Source: Echinarachnius parma (lineage: Eukaryota > Echinodermata > Echinoidea > Clypeasteroida > Echinarachniidae). Taken from it: DNA of 64,000 bases. This document shows positions 24,588 to 38,058 of the stretch, in pieces. Below the pieces are notes generated by a model that ran no database searches, was not told the origin of the DNA, and saw only the letters and a program-made list of their open reading frames with translations. A program made the position numbers and the translations under genes. The stretch is from positions 62,001 through 126,000 of the forward strand of contig JBAMJV010003055.1 of the NCBI GenBank assembly GCA_037951105.1. Direction: 5' to 3'. Position 1 is the first letter of the stretch; the number at the start of each line of letters is the position of its first letter.

Positions 24588-24858
24588 AAGCCTCCACACT
24601 AACTTTTTACTCTACTAGCCCTTTCCCTTTCGGGCAAGTAAAATCATACATTTTGAAGGTTTACTTGCCCTAATATGAAATTTACTTGCCCTCTTACTTC
24701 TTGATGAGATTTAGATGTAAGAAATTACATTGTTTTCTCATAGAAGAACAATTATTTAGTTGCCCGATTGGGCAAGCAAACCAGACAATTTGTGGCATTT
24801 CACTTGCCCGACACCAATTTTTACTTGCCCCAGGGGCAATTGCTAGTGTCGAGCCCTG
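24588..24858 (-). mobile_element. hAT-like MITE family A copy with perfect target duplication
   Basis: AAGCCTCCACACTAAC to CTAGTGTCGAGCCCTG (271 bp), flanked by the perfect 8-bp repeat ATATAACC (24580-24587, 24859-24866). This copy defines the family ends. TTGCCCGATTGGGCAA lies near the centre. Confidence 0.88.
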
Positions 24859-25341
24859 ATATAACCATAACATGGAGGTACCTTGCCAAATACACTATCT
24901 TATCAAGCAACGTTACTTGAATACAAATGTGACTGTGAGCGCTATCCATACACGAATAGCTCTCTAAATCTAATAAATGTGAATCAGTTTACCTGCAGAC
25001 CATAAGCATCCTATAGTACATTATATAAATAGAACTCGTAAAGAGTTTGGAATCTGTGCGTTTTCGTCCCTGGGCTTCTCTGTTCGAGAAATATAATACT
25101 GTAAAACACTGCCATGTAAATGGGACCATCATTTAACCTCCTATCCAGGAGATTTTTTTCTGGAATCTGTTCCTCCATAGGGTACATAACAAAGAGTGGA
25201 GGCATATTTGTTTCACAAAATGTTACGCTTTTAATAGCTCAAACTTCATGCTCAGCACAAGATGGTTGGATTCAAAATGCATCCGTGAGATCTAATTCAG
25301 TGAGATCTAGGAATTTCTAGTAAGCATTGCATCTCCTTAAA

Positions 25342-25975
25342 TCAGATGGCAGACGCACTCACTACTGAGCCAATTCAACTTCCAATTTGTACTCAATAGT
25401 TTAGTTGGTACTGCCAGCCCCCTTCCACCACAACAAACAAACAAATCTGAATTTGGAATTGTAACTGCTAAAAGGGACCTAGTAACTTTGTTGACATGTG
25501 CAAAAAGTGATGAATGGTTGATGCAATGTATATTATTGTTATCTCATATGTCCACAGGGTATTGTGTGAAAATTTCAAGTCAAATGGACATTGCATGGCC
25601 AAGTAATGAGCGAAAATGCAAAGTGATATTCAATAACTCACTGCACTCACTTTGTACACAGAAGAAAAACTCGCCCGGAGTTTTTCTTATCTGAATACTT
25701 CGATCGTACATATCTTTGTAACGAAAGGGAAATTTGAAAAACCGAAACCTGTCCCATGATTTTATTGTTAATATGAATACAACAATGTATGAGGGAACCG
25801 CTAGAATGAAAAAATTATTTTGAGGATTTGGACAATGTTACTAAGTCAGATGGCAGACGCACTCACTACTGAGCCAATTCAACTTCCAATTTGTACTCAA
25901 TAGTTTAGTTGGTACTGCCAGCCCCCTTCCACCACAACAAATAAACAAATCTGAATTTGGAATTGTAACTGCTAA
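25342..25975. repeat. Pair of 130-bp direct repeats 504 bp apart
   Basis: 25342-25471 and 25846-25975 are almost identical (TCAGATGGCAGACGCACTC to AATTGTAACTGCTAAA), separated by 374 bp of other sequence. There are no terminal motifs or priming sites of an LTR element, so this is recorded as a local duplication. Confidence 0.9.
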
Positions 25976-28900
25976 AGAAATTGTTATTTTAGAATAATTC
26001 ATTATCATCAGTGTTTCTAGATTAAATTGTTGTATTTTGTAAATATCTGGTTAATAAATCTCAATTGTAAAAGTTAGAGACACAAATTACAAATTGTATA
26101 AATTAAATGCTGTCAATACTATTTAAACTGATAGTACAGTAAGAACCATGGTGATGATTGATTCTGTAATAACTAATCACTGTTTTTATATATTTTATTC
26201 TCCATAGTTACCGAATTGTAGACAACTTAACCATACTTCAAATAATTAATACATTTATGATTGATTGCATAAAAATAAATCACTGTCAATGTTTTTTCTA
26301 TATGTAGGTATTCCATAATTCTCCATTATACATGCCTACCAATGGTAGACAAGTTAATCATACTTCAAATAATTCATTGAGCTTTATTGATAATAAAGGA
26401 TGTCATACAGACAATATTTTTTACAACCAGATAGAACCTGGAAAACAAATATATTTCCTGTGAGGTTTTTTTTTTCTGTCTCTTTGTGGTGTGGTGGGAC
26501 ACCATCTAGACCACAATGCAACGGTGACTCATAGTATGATAGTAGGTAGCTCTTCACACATCGTCCTAGCCTCACTTCAAGGTTATACAATAAAATGTAT
26601 ATTTTCAATTTATATCAAATCTGATTTAATGGTTGCTTGGAGGTGTTGGTACTTTTAAAGCTTATCTACATTAAAATAACACTCTGAAATAAATTTACAT
26701 TTAAACCTAGATGGGAAATTTGAAGGGTTCTTTAAATATGATTTTGATTTGGGTCTCTTTGGTGCATTAGTTTTCCTTTGGGGAGGGGGGAGCTAAATCG
26801 CTCCTAACCTCATTTATATTCTCACTGTGCGACCAAGCAGACATACTAATGATGGAATATGATACAAGTTCTGAACTCTTGAGTATTGGAGTATATTGCA
26901 CAATGCACATGTAAAATGGCAAAAAGACAATGGAACATTTGTAAATTATTACAGGATTGACAGTAGGCTAACTATTAAACACAGGAGCTCTTTTTCACCT
27001 AACTACCAATTTCATCATAAAAACCACAAAACACACCAAACTATAGACATTTTAGTTTGTTTTTCACAAAACCATGTTTGACACAAAGGCCATTATAACT
27101 ATAGTGGTGACTGGTGAAGCGGATATAAAGCAAATATGTGCATAGACAAAATATGCAGGTTCATGAACTTTCATGTTTCAGCCTTGTTGATTCCCATTTT
27201 ACTATAAATATTTGTAATTATAATTCTCTGTCTATATTTGGAGGTATATCAAGAGAAAAATTCTCCCCATATGCAGCTTTCAAACCTTGTACATGTATGT
27301 GTTTAATTGTAAGTTTTATCTTACTCTTTATGTAAGAATAGCAATAGATATCAATTTCTTATTGAAATTGACTTGGTATTAGAGCTTGGTGTGATTTGTT
27401 TACACCCTTTTTCATAGAAAACATCATAATTTTGTTGATTGTGTTGGTGAAATTTGTAGTTTGCTAGCGTGACTGAGCTAGTGGGCTTTGTGTGTGTGGC
27501 GGAGGTAGAATCACTCTGGCTTCATTCTGTTTTGGCTAGATAAATCTTTTAGGGGTGGGAGATTGCATATAATATAGTAAACAAAAAAAATGTCATGAAA
27601 TTTGCAATTTGCAAGCACGACTGGGCTTTGTATGTGGTGATTGCGAGGCTAGATAAGACTTCATACCCATCATTTATAACCCATTTTGCTTTTGCACTTG
27701 TGATTATATAAAATTCTTGGAGAAATTGTGCCGTGGTGGTGGGGGGGGGGGGGGGGGGGAATGTGGGAACATTTCTTGTAGAGGTACAGTACTAGGTAGA
27801 CATAATAAAGGTGAGAATTCAAACACACCAATGTTGTAACCTTTTCAGTTATGCTTTTCCAGATACAGATACGATGTAATTTTTTTTGTGAAATTTGTAG
27901 TTTGCTAAATATTTTAACATGCATGGACTACTGCGCTTTATTATAGTGTGTGGTGAGGATAGGATCACTCTGGCCTGGTTCTGTACGTGTGGCTCGATGA
28001 AAGGGGGGGTTTGCATAGCCATAGGGAGCAAGTGAGCCGTGACAGAGGGGCTTTCACAATGGTATGCCACCCTCCTTTTCACTCCAAAACACTGGGCAGG
28101 AAGGACTCCTATAGATAGTGGCATTTCTTCGCGCAAACACATAATATGCAAGTTATTTGGTCGACTTGTCTTGATCTTTTTTCTTTGAGAAAGTGGAATA
28201 TTAATTATTACCTTTCTAACAACAAAATTTTCTTGAAACAGTGTTAGGGTAAATATATAAAGAGAATATGAATTTTGAACCAGATTTTGTCTATCATTCG
28301 TATATTGAGCTTATATATATATTTATTACAGATTCTTTCCGATTATATCCACATGTATAATCCAAAACATTGGTATAATTTGCTATAATTACTCAGTACC
28401 AGGCCATCATATACACCTGCACGAACGACCACTGATAATTCATCCATCAACTGAACTATTTGTAATTTAGTCCTCCAACAAAGTTACAGAGTACCTTTAA
28501 TATCGCTCAACTGTCCAAATGGATAGTCAGAACATCCCTTTATCTATTGTGAGATGACACACAGAGGGGCTTTGCTCATGGAAGCATAGAACCGGTCTCT
28601 TCAACAGTTAAAGGGGTTATCCTGGATTTTCACTCAGATAGAATTATGAAAACGCTTGGATGGTTTACAAATAATATGGTGCAAAATAGCAATTTAAACA
28701 TATATGTAGCTCCAGCCAGTGTAATTCTCACTGCATATATCACTACTCAAGGTGCAATCACAGTTTTGTAATTTTAAATGTTCTGCCAGTGTTCAGTATG
28801 TACCATAAAGTGCGAAACTTTCATACATACATAGAACAAAAAGTATCTGCATTTTTTTTTCTTCAAAATGTTACACCCATTATATCTTAACCATTATCTA

Positions 28901-30202
28901 TGTTGTATTTACTGCGAGTGTTCACATTTGAGATGATTTCAGTCTCAGAGAGGCTTCAAAGCCCTGACTGGCCCTTTAAATGCATGTCAGCATACTATAT
29001 TGGGATCCCCTACAAAGACTTGTCCAAACAAAGAGAGATAGTGGAATGATAGACCGTACCCTGAAATTATTGGGCTATTTTTATCGCTAGAAAATGTATG
29101 TGTATGCATGCATGATACATGTAGGGACAGAGAAAAGTGTGGATCTTTGGTTTATTGGATTGTTTTTTTACAAGACTGCAAAATATTGCCAGTATGTGGA
29201 TCCCCTTAAAAATGTATACAAAGTAATAATAATAACAATAATAAATAACATATATAAGGCTTTTTATATAAGTTTGTAAGCGATATAGGGGGGGGGGGGA
29301 AGAAAAGAGAAATAACAACAAAAGGTACAAATTATAATGAAAAGATAATAAAGAGCATTGCATAATTCCATAAGGTTAAATTATAAGTATGCAGCATTAC
29401 AAAGAACTAGGAATAAATATGATGCATCGCATGTTTATTGGGCTATTTCACTAAAAACTACATACATTATTTTGTCAACCCCCACACCCCCTCAAAATGA
29501 GGTAGTACCCATGCATGTAAGTTTAGGAATCCCCCACAAAGCCTTGCCCAAACAAAGGAATTTTAAGGGGAAAAGAAAGGATAAATTCTCAGTTTATAGG
29601 GTTATTTTTACCACAAAGCCCCCTAAAAACTACTTGCAAGGGGTTGGGTAAAGAATCCAAAGAATATAAAGATCTATGGAAGAATACAAGTTTGTTGGGT
29701 TATTTCACCACAATTAATACCCCCTCAAAATACGTGTGTGCACAGGAATGCACAAAGAATAATAATGCCCATGATTTTTATTTGGCATATCTTACCACAA
29801 TGTAATATGATATAATAGTGGCATCCCTCAAAAGGATATATACAAGGGCTTGTGGAAAGAAAAAATAACTGATTCCTTGGTTGAACATAAAGTTATTATT
29901 ACCGCACAAGATCATGATACTACAGTATTGCCTTCCCCTCAAACATGTACACATGGGACCATAGTCTTCTTACATTGTACCTTATACTATAATACAAGGA
30001 CAAATGTGAATAATTTAACCTTTGCATTTTAGTTTTTATTATAAGTGCAATTAAACGATCCAATAACATGTGGGCAACAGCTCTTGGCATTTAAATGCAA
30101 ACTCTTTGTTGACGGAGTATATAGACTTAACTTTCTACACACAAGTGTGCTAATAAAGAATCTCTGCAACTCACAAGAAAGACCATAGTTTTACTAAGCC
30201 CC

Positions 30203-30233
<31 letters not shown>

Positions 30234-31859
30234 ACTCCTTTATTCCAATACAAAGTTTTAAAAGGTCATCAAATTGTACATGTATATCTAATAGAAAATA
30301 TGTGATTACAAAAATATTCCTTGACATGTTTTGTTATTCAAATGATACACACTCTTTCATTCAATTTTAGTTTTAAAAGTTCATAACTTTCATATATCTC
30401 TCATAGTCAAAGAAGATATGTGATAACAATATTATATTCTTTGGCATTTTTTTTTCTCATTCAAATGACCAAACAGGATAAAATCAGAAGAAAGCTGTAG
30501 TCTGGTCTCATCAAAATGAATTTTGACCTAATATTGGCGCCCCTAAAATATGTGGATACCTTACTAGGGATTCTCCAATAAATAGCAACTCAATTGTACA
30601 TAATCATCATTTAAAAAAATCATCAATAATTATTGTCAAATATTATCTGCATTTATCTTTATACAGTCAACATAATTTCATACAGTTCTATTCTATTTTT
30701 ATATAATTAACATAACACAACAATCATAAATAATTATTGTAAACAAGTATTGGTATATATTTTTCATAAAGTCAACATAACAATGTTTTATTCTATCATC
30801 AAACAATTTATCTATAGTTTCATAAAAATAACGTTCAAAACTTAACTTATTCTTCATACCCATTATAACCAAAGGAATTTCATTCATTTGTTAATGCATT
30901 TTTTTTACTTTGGAGGTCGTAACATCTCTATAAGTTATGCGATTTCATCCCAAATAATTTCAAGAATATTATTTGGATGCCCTCCGGGTAGGTCATCCCT
31001 TCCCTAGTTTGTGGCGGGCGAGGCACAAAAGCTTATTTGATAATTCACTGCAAAGGCGGGTCCATTATACATTGTACACCCCTTCTGCATTCATACATTA
31101 TTCAGCCAAATTTTGTGTTCTTTGCTAACGACCTCCTCCCGTTAATATGTCTCACTATGAATTCCAACAGACCAGTACTGTGCATAAATGTGAAATAACA
31201 GCTACAAAGTAACAGAGATTATGAATATGGTAATAACAAAAAAATCTCACTTTGTTTATGTGTATATAATATTTTTTTACTTTGATGTGTGTGTGATACA
31301 AATTTAGCTTACAGTGTAGAACAAAAATATAGTCAATGATGTACATTTATGAAGTTTAGCTTAGTGACAGCCATATTCCTTAATATAAACATGAATTATA
31401 GCTTTGGACAAGAATGCATTAATTTCAATACAAATATAAAGATAAGCTTTATGACTAATCTTATTCCACCTATTCAAGCGAAATCAATTCCACATGAATA
31501 TAGATTTATCTTTCTGCCGATACAATTCCATCTGCATTTGTGTGAAATTCCCATTCCCCATATAAATGCCTTCACAGATAATTTCAACTTCGGACAAGAG
31601 TGAGTTCAACTGTCCATAAATATGAGGTTTATCTCAGTGTCTAATACCTTTTCATCAATACTATTCCCAAAAAATATTTTTTTATATACCTTTGCGATGT
31701 TCTTATTCAATAAATCTGCATACATGTGTGCAATTATTGTGAGTGTGGTGAAAATTAATTCAATAGTAATCCCTTCCCAGCAAATTTCAAGAATGAATTC
31801 AACTGTGTATACATACAAATATGAAGTTTAGCTTCATGACTTAATCCCATTTCATCTAT

Positions 31860-32130
31860 TCAAATTCAATTAAATATGAAATTTAGCTTTGTGATGTTCT
31901 AATTCCATCTGCATACATGTGTGCAATAATGATTGTTGTGAGTGTGGTGAAAAATGCTCATTCAACAGTAATGCCAGCCATTCAACTGTTCATAAATATC
32001 ATTCATCTATTCAATTCCAAAGAATATGAAATTTAGCTTTGTGATGTTCTAATTCCATCCGCATACATGTGTGCAATAATTATTGTTGTGAGTGTGGGGT
32101 GGTGAAAAGTGCCCATTCAACAGTTAATAC
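31860..32130. repeat. About 155-bp tandem repeat
   Basis: ATGAAATTTAGCTTTGTGAT, GCATACATGTGTGCAATAAT and TTGTTGTGAGTGTGG recur at about 31875 and 32027, with a more diverged copy at about 31700. Confidence 0.8.
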
Positions 32131-32244
32131 CTTCCCAGCGTGTACTGTAGTCCTTTTTGCCATTTCCCTTCCGACCCATTACACAAAGCCATCAAGATAC
32201 ACAACACCCCGCTGGGTGAACTCTGCATACAACCCACATTCAAA

Positions 32245-32720
32245 TTGGGAAAACCGCACCACGGTGCCATAGACCAGGCTGTACAATCCCACACAAAACA
32301 TTCTGACTTTTGATCTAGAATAGGACCGATGGAACAAGTATCAGATATACATGTAACTATAGATCTATATCTAGTATACATGACAACAAATCTTACTCCA
32401 CCTACATACAAATTGCAAAAACTGCACCAGTGCCATAGACCAGGCTGTACAATCCCACACAAAACATTCTGACTTTTGATCTAGAATAGGACCATCTATT
32501 AGAGCTATGGTGCATGATGGAACAAGTATCAGATTTACGTGTAACTTTAGATCTACGTCTAGTTACCACAACAAAAATTCTTCTTCCACCTACAGTACAT
32601 TCAATTGAAGAAAAAAATACACCGGTGCAATAGACCAGGACTAGATACTAAGTACGTTACAGTTTCCCACACACACCATTCTGACTTTTGATCTGGAACT
32701 ATAATAAACAATAATCAGAT
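32245..32720. repeat. About 180-bp tandem repeat, three copies
   Basis: GTGCCATAGACCAGGCTGTA, CATTCTGACTTTTGATCTAG and GGAACAAGTATCAGAT recur at about 32265, 32428 and, more diverged, 32620. Confidence 0.8.
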
Positions 32721-33483
32721 ATATCTACAGATCTATAATTAATCAGAACTCTACACTGATAGTACACACAACCCATATTTAAGCATTTTGACGTTAGATA
32801 GATCCGACTTTCTATATAAAACAGAACTAATGTCAGTAAGTACTATGATGGAACAAGTATTGGATCTGATAAATAAACCTAGAGATCTAGATATTAAATA
32901 GCGTGGCACATATTGGCACATGTACATGTATATATGATCTGTGCCTTGCCTTGATGAAGCTGTTCAATCATCATCACCATCACCATCAAGCCTGCATAAG
33001 TGGCATTGCTGAACACGAGCTAGCAATGTGGAAGCTTTTGTTGTTATAAAGACGTATAACAAATCAATGTCCATCAGTGGCGTAGCATGGGCCAAACCAT
33101 AAAGAGGGAAGGGGAACAAGTTTTCACACAGGAGGGGTTGATATAGGTGAGGCCAAAAAAATAAACCATGGTTCATTTTTCTTCCAATTTCTTTCCCATA
33201 GTCGAGGGGAAATAAAAAATAATCCATTCTCATATAATATATCACGAGAAATATATAAAAAGACCTCCGGATAGCTAGACCGGTGCTCTCGTAACAATTG
33301 AGTTTTTAAAAAACCCTTGTGCTGGTGTTCGTCACTGAAACACTTTTTAATGTTCATTATGGTCAGAAGCTACATGTATGATAAACCTGACACAAACCTG
33401 AAGGATAAGAAATCAAAGTAAGGATATGTGCCAGGGAACTCAATGCGCATAGAAATGGAATACATAGAGAGATGATGCAATGC

Positions 33484-33694
33484 TAGAAATTAACCTTTTT
33501 GCCTTGTGGCCCAGTCGGGTAAGTAAAAACAAAATTTGTCAACTTCTAGTGGCCCCAAACAAAGAAAATCATAACACATTCTGTTACATTTGCTTGCCTG
33601 AAGGGGCCAGTAGAATTTAACATCAATGAAATTTGGTGGTCCAAAGCTAATTTTTAGTGGCCCCGGGCCAGTGGGCCTATGATAATATCGAGCA
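33484..33694 (-). mobile_element. Diverged family B copy
   Basis: Shows TTGTGGCCCAGTCGGGTAAG, AGTGGCCCCAAAC and GGGCCAGTGGGCC followed by ATATCGAGCACTGG. The termini are worn, so the limits are approximate. Confidence 0.55.
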
Positions 33695-35228
33695 CTGGAG
33701 TATGTAGGGGTAAAAGGGGGGAGGGGGGGGGAGGAGTCTCCAAAGGGGGCAGGAAATTACCCCTCCTCCTCCTCCATTAGCCGGCCGCTGCTGTCCCCTG
33801 AACTTTTGGCCCAGCGATGCAAACTCATTAATGAAGATGACAGTCACATTACACAGCCCATTTACCCAAGCTGCAAGTCTGCGAGTGAGTCGAGTGTACA
33901 TGTCACAAACACACTGCCGTGACAAGGCTGACATGCGAGAGAACAAATTTAATTAGAGGTGGGAAGGCTTGAGCCCTTTGATGTTTAAAGGGAAAGGCAT
34001 GCAGAAAAATAAATTAATAAGACGTGGGGAGGAACAGGCAATTGAAGAGCAATTTAAAGGTACTCTCATGTAATGCCATACATACGACCCTGATATATGT
34101 AAAGAACAACTTCTAGAAGAGTTGGGAATAGTTGAGCCTTTGATATTAAACAAATGGTACACTTGTTCTTCATACCATTGCTCACAAGGTAATAGTTAAT
34201 ACCAGCTCCCTGTTCATACTGTATAATAACAAACAAATGAATGAATGAATGAATGAATGAATGAAGAATGAATTGACCTAAGAACGAATGAACATAATGA
34301 CATACAAAGAACGTACAAACGAACAATCGTAAGAATGAACGTACAAACGAAATAAAGAACGAACGAACGAACAAGTGAATGGAAATAAATGAAATGCTGC
34401 TGATTTTTGCTGACTTTTAGAGATGGGACAGCCCAAACCTTATAAGTTGAGTGAAGTATACCCATAAAGGCATGCAGTAAACAAACAATAAGAGGTGCAA
34501 AGTCTACATTTAAAAAATAAATGTACAAGTTAAAATTACTCTTCTAAGATTTCCCAGGGTTCGTTTCAGCATTATGGGGTTATATCATCCAGAACTGTAG
34601 AATTGTATGATATAAACCCAGGTATTGCATGGGCTAGTGGCTGCAAAATAAGAATAGATCTTTATAAATCACAAGTACATTTCCATGTACTATGGTATTA
34701 AAAGTAGCGGTAAAAAAGCTATAGATACATTTCCACAAACCACTATGCATGGGAACATAGCTGAAAAGCAAAACGCACCACACCACACTTTCTGGGAAAG
34801 TACAGTAGCTGAAAATTTGAACCAATAATGATTTCACACCAAATAGCCATGCACTGAAAAAAATACTGTGCACAATGTAACTTATTTTTGGAATTAAATC
34901 GCAACAGTAGTATATTTTTCTTTCTCGACGAAGCGCCTCATCTACCAGAGATGCAACTTCATAACTTCATCACCATCTGCATACTACAAGCCGTCGTTCG
35001 TCGCTGTCGAGCTTTCACTCAACAAAGGCTCATTGTCGAACTCTTCCTTACTCATGTTTTTTTACTCCCACTCATACATAAGATACCCTTGTGTAAACTA
35101 ATGTATCTAGCGTGCAATGAATTGATGTACTTCACTAGTTTACTAGCATATCCATGGATGCGACCCAGTGTCTATTACTCTTTCTATTACAATGAAATGA
35201 ACCGAACATTTCTGGCATTCCTCTCGGC

Positions 35229-35690
35229 TCCCAACTCTCTACAAACCGTTGTCTGGGACGCGAGACAGTACTCGTACATCTAGAGATGTAAATTTGAAGA
35301 TTGATGATTTACCTCTCTCCCTCTATCATTATAAATGCACAATCCTGACTCGACTAACATCTATAACTGTATAGTCTCATCGGAGTCATAGAAATGTATC
35401 ATTACAGCAACCCAACTCTACAAACTGTTGTCTCGACTGATGATGATGTCGATGAGACAGTACTTAAAATTCTATGTAAATTTGAAGATTTATGATGTAC
35501 CCCTTTCCCTCTCTCATGCACAATCCTGACTTTACACAACTATGACTATATACTAGTCTCATAGAAATGTATAATCGCACCAACTCTAGAAACTGTTGTC
35601 TGGACTGATGATGGTGAGCCAGTACTTGTACATCTATGTAAATTTGAAGATTTATGATGCCCCATCCCACCACTTCAAATGGCTACAACT
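35229..35690. repeat. About 175-bp tandem repeat, three worn copies
   Basis: CCAACTCTACAAACTGTTGTC, a GACAGTACT-like piece and GTAAATTTGAAGATT recur at about 35229, 35408 and 35580. The 131-codon open frame ending at 35283 runs into the first copy. Confidence 0.8.
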
Positions 35691-36669
35691 GTATCCTCCC
35701 AGTTTACAATGTAAAACAATGACTATATATATATTCTCCCTTCTTGCATTATAATTTTGTAAAAAGTAGTAATATAAAGCAATTGGCAACAATAGTCTTT
35801 CTAGACTGATTGCCATTAAATTTAAAAACAACAACAACAAACAACTTTACCTCAGAGTTTTTTTGGCTAGGGATGTACAAATAATGCAATGTATGAATAC
35901 GACTCCTGGTAGACGGTCTATGTACACTACTCACTGTCTGAAGACCATAGAACAGTACATTGAATATTCACATACATGTTCATGTACTAACATACATGTA
36001 GTTCATATTCTTCATTTATAAGAGATGTAAAAATACATGTAAATGTATGTACATAATAACTTGTAATGTTTACAGGAATGGCTAGCTACTCCCAATTTCA
36101 ACAATACTGATTGATATTATTTATTTGTATAAGTGCTTTATTGGAAATTAAACTGTCTTGTAACCAACCGTTTTAAAGTCAGATTTGTTCACATCATGAT
36201 CATGTAAGAAACATTGTATGTACTGTGATTACATGTACAGCAATACTCTTGCTTCTATCTGTAGTCATTTACATTAAAAATATGAAGGAAAATACTTTGA
36301 ATTCATAGCTTCACCATCAGTAAACAACAGAATAGCATATTGGTAATTGATGCCATTAGCACATGAGAAAGGTAAGAATAACAGCCTGTTTTTCAACATA
36401 TATTTATCTTTCAAAGACATCAGTACGGAGATGGAGCAGGTACAGTATGTACATAATATGTGCAGAAGTTCTTGTGCGCAGCGTATAAAGCTATGACTGC
36501 TTCGTAACCAATATCATAACTGAGGTATCATCTAGCCCACCAATAATTGCAAAATGATTGATTGAATTATGATTGATGGCATTATTATCCAAGCATGCTA
36601 GTTAGGCTGGGAACTATTCAAAGGCACATCCCTATCTATCTTAGATCAATGATCAATCTATCTATCTAT

Positions 36670-36788
36670 CAGGCTAGGAAATACACGGGGGCTGAGGGCG
36701 ACTTTGCCCCCTAATTTTCCAAATAGCCCCCTGAATTGAGTAGGTAGCCCCTAAAATTACCATTAGGTATTATGGGGAAAATGTTGTG
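36670..36788 (+). mobile_element. Family C copy inside a TCTA repeat
   Basis: CAGGCTAGGAAATACACGG opens a 119-bp copy closely matching the 1246-1420 element, ending GAAAATGTTGTG. TCTA repeats sit on both sides, so the target duplication cannot be read uniquely. Confidence 0.7.
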
Positions 36789-37150
36789 ATCTATCTATCT
36801 ATCTGTCTGTCCGTCCGTCCATTCATCCAGCTAACCATTCTCCCATCCATCTGTCTATCTATCTATCTGTCTGTCCGTCCGTCCATTCATCCAGCTAACC
36901 ATTCTCCCATCCATCTGTCTATCTATCTATCTGTCTGTCCGTCCGTCCATTCATCCAGCTAACCATTCTCCCATCCATCTGTCTATCTATCTATCTGTCT
37001 GTCCGTCCGTCCATTCATCCAGCTAACCATTCTCCCATCCATCTGTCTATCTATCTATCTGTCTGTCCGTCCGTCCATTCATCCAGCTAACCATTCTCCC
37101 ATCCATCTGTCTATCTATCTATCTGTCTGTCCGTCCGTCCATTCATCTAT
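36789..37150. repeat. 64-bp minisatellite, about 5.5 copies
   Basis: Unit made of TCTATC/TGTCTGTCCGTCCGT tracts plus CATTCATCCAGCTAACC and ATTCTCCCATCCATCTGT. The copies are identical or nearly so, implying recent expansion from a TCTA/TCTG microsatellite. Confidence 0.95.
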
Positions 37151-37947
37151 CTTTTCAAGTAATATATAATTTGTCCATTTGTATAACAAGCATCCCCATA
37201 TGAGGCAGAGTGTTGGGAAATACAGTGAATGTACAGATTTAACAAATAAAACCTGTGTTCTTAGCAATTTTACAAACATTTCCCTATTTATTCTTGAACT
37301 ACTATACATAATGTATTAAATATTGAATGTACATTGGATAATTGAAAGAATAGTATCAGTAAATAATGCCAGTGATAATACTATTCACAATAAAGCAGTA
37401 GAAACAACATGTTCTCCAAAGCAAAAACACATGTACCTGTACTGTAAACAATATAAATGTCTGTACACTTGATCAAATTTGAAGGGAAAAATCCTTATTT
37501 AGTGATACAGTAGCAGCAGTATTACTGCGCCACAAGGGAGTTGGGATCTCCCTGGCACACTAATCTTGCGGCAAACCACAAAAACCTGGTTCCTCAGAAT
37601 TGCTCCTACAGTTACTTCACATAGGACCAGGGAAATTGGAGCTACATTGAGAAAGAGAAGGGCGCTAAAGTCACTTTGTGTACTCTTCAAAGTTTGTGAG
37701 CCCTCTAGTCTAGTTCTGAACCAAATGTACAATGTACATGTAGCTGTCTTTTATTTTTTATATACATGTATACATGTATATTCCACAAATTAGAAATAAC
37801 TATTCTCAGAAAATTTAGCATCACATACGAGTTAGCATCTGACCTGGGCTACAGGAGTACAAGATGGTTTGCAGAACTCAATTGAGCAAAATACGGACTT
37901 AACGCCCTTCTCACTCTAACCCCCAATGTAGGACTAGGATCTACAAT

Positions 37948-38055
37948 GGGTGATTTCAAGTATGGTGTTTAAGGCCGGTGTTGGTGTTTATTACACACAA
38001 ATACCAGTTTGATAAACACCAACACCAGCCCTAAACACCATACTTGAAATCACCC
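37948..38055. mobile_element. 108-bp hairpin MITE (GGGTGATTTCAAG family)
   Basis: Begins GGGTGATTTCAAGTATGG and ends with the exact inverse. The inside, GGTGTTGGTGTTTAT versus ATAAACACCAACACC, also pairs, making the element one long hairpin. AAT lies on both sides (37945-37947, 38056-38058). It abuts a larger member of the same family, separated only by the shared AAT. Confidence 0.85.
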
Positions 38056-38058
38056 AAT

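Noticed and set aside
25342-25975. Small LTR-type element (TRIM) because of 130-bp direct repeats
   Set aside because: No TG/CA ends, target duplication, primer-binding site or purine tract seen; local duplication is simpler.
34888-35283. 131-codon frame on the plus strand
   Set aside because: No domain, signal or family pattern recognised; it overlaps a worn tandem repeat and the length is attainable by chance in 64 kb.
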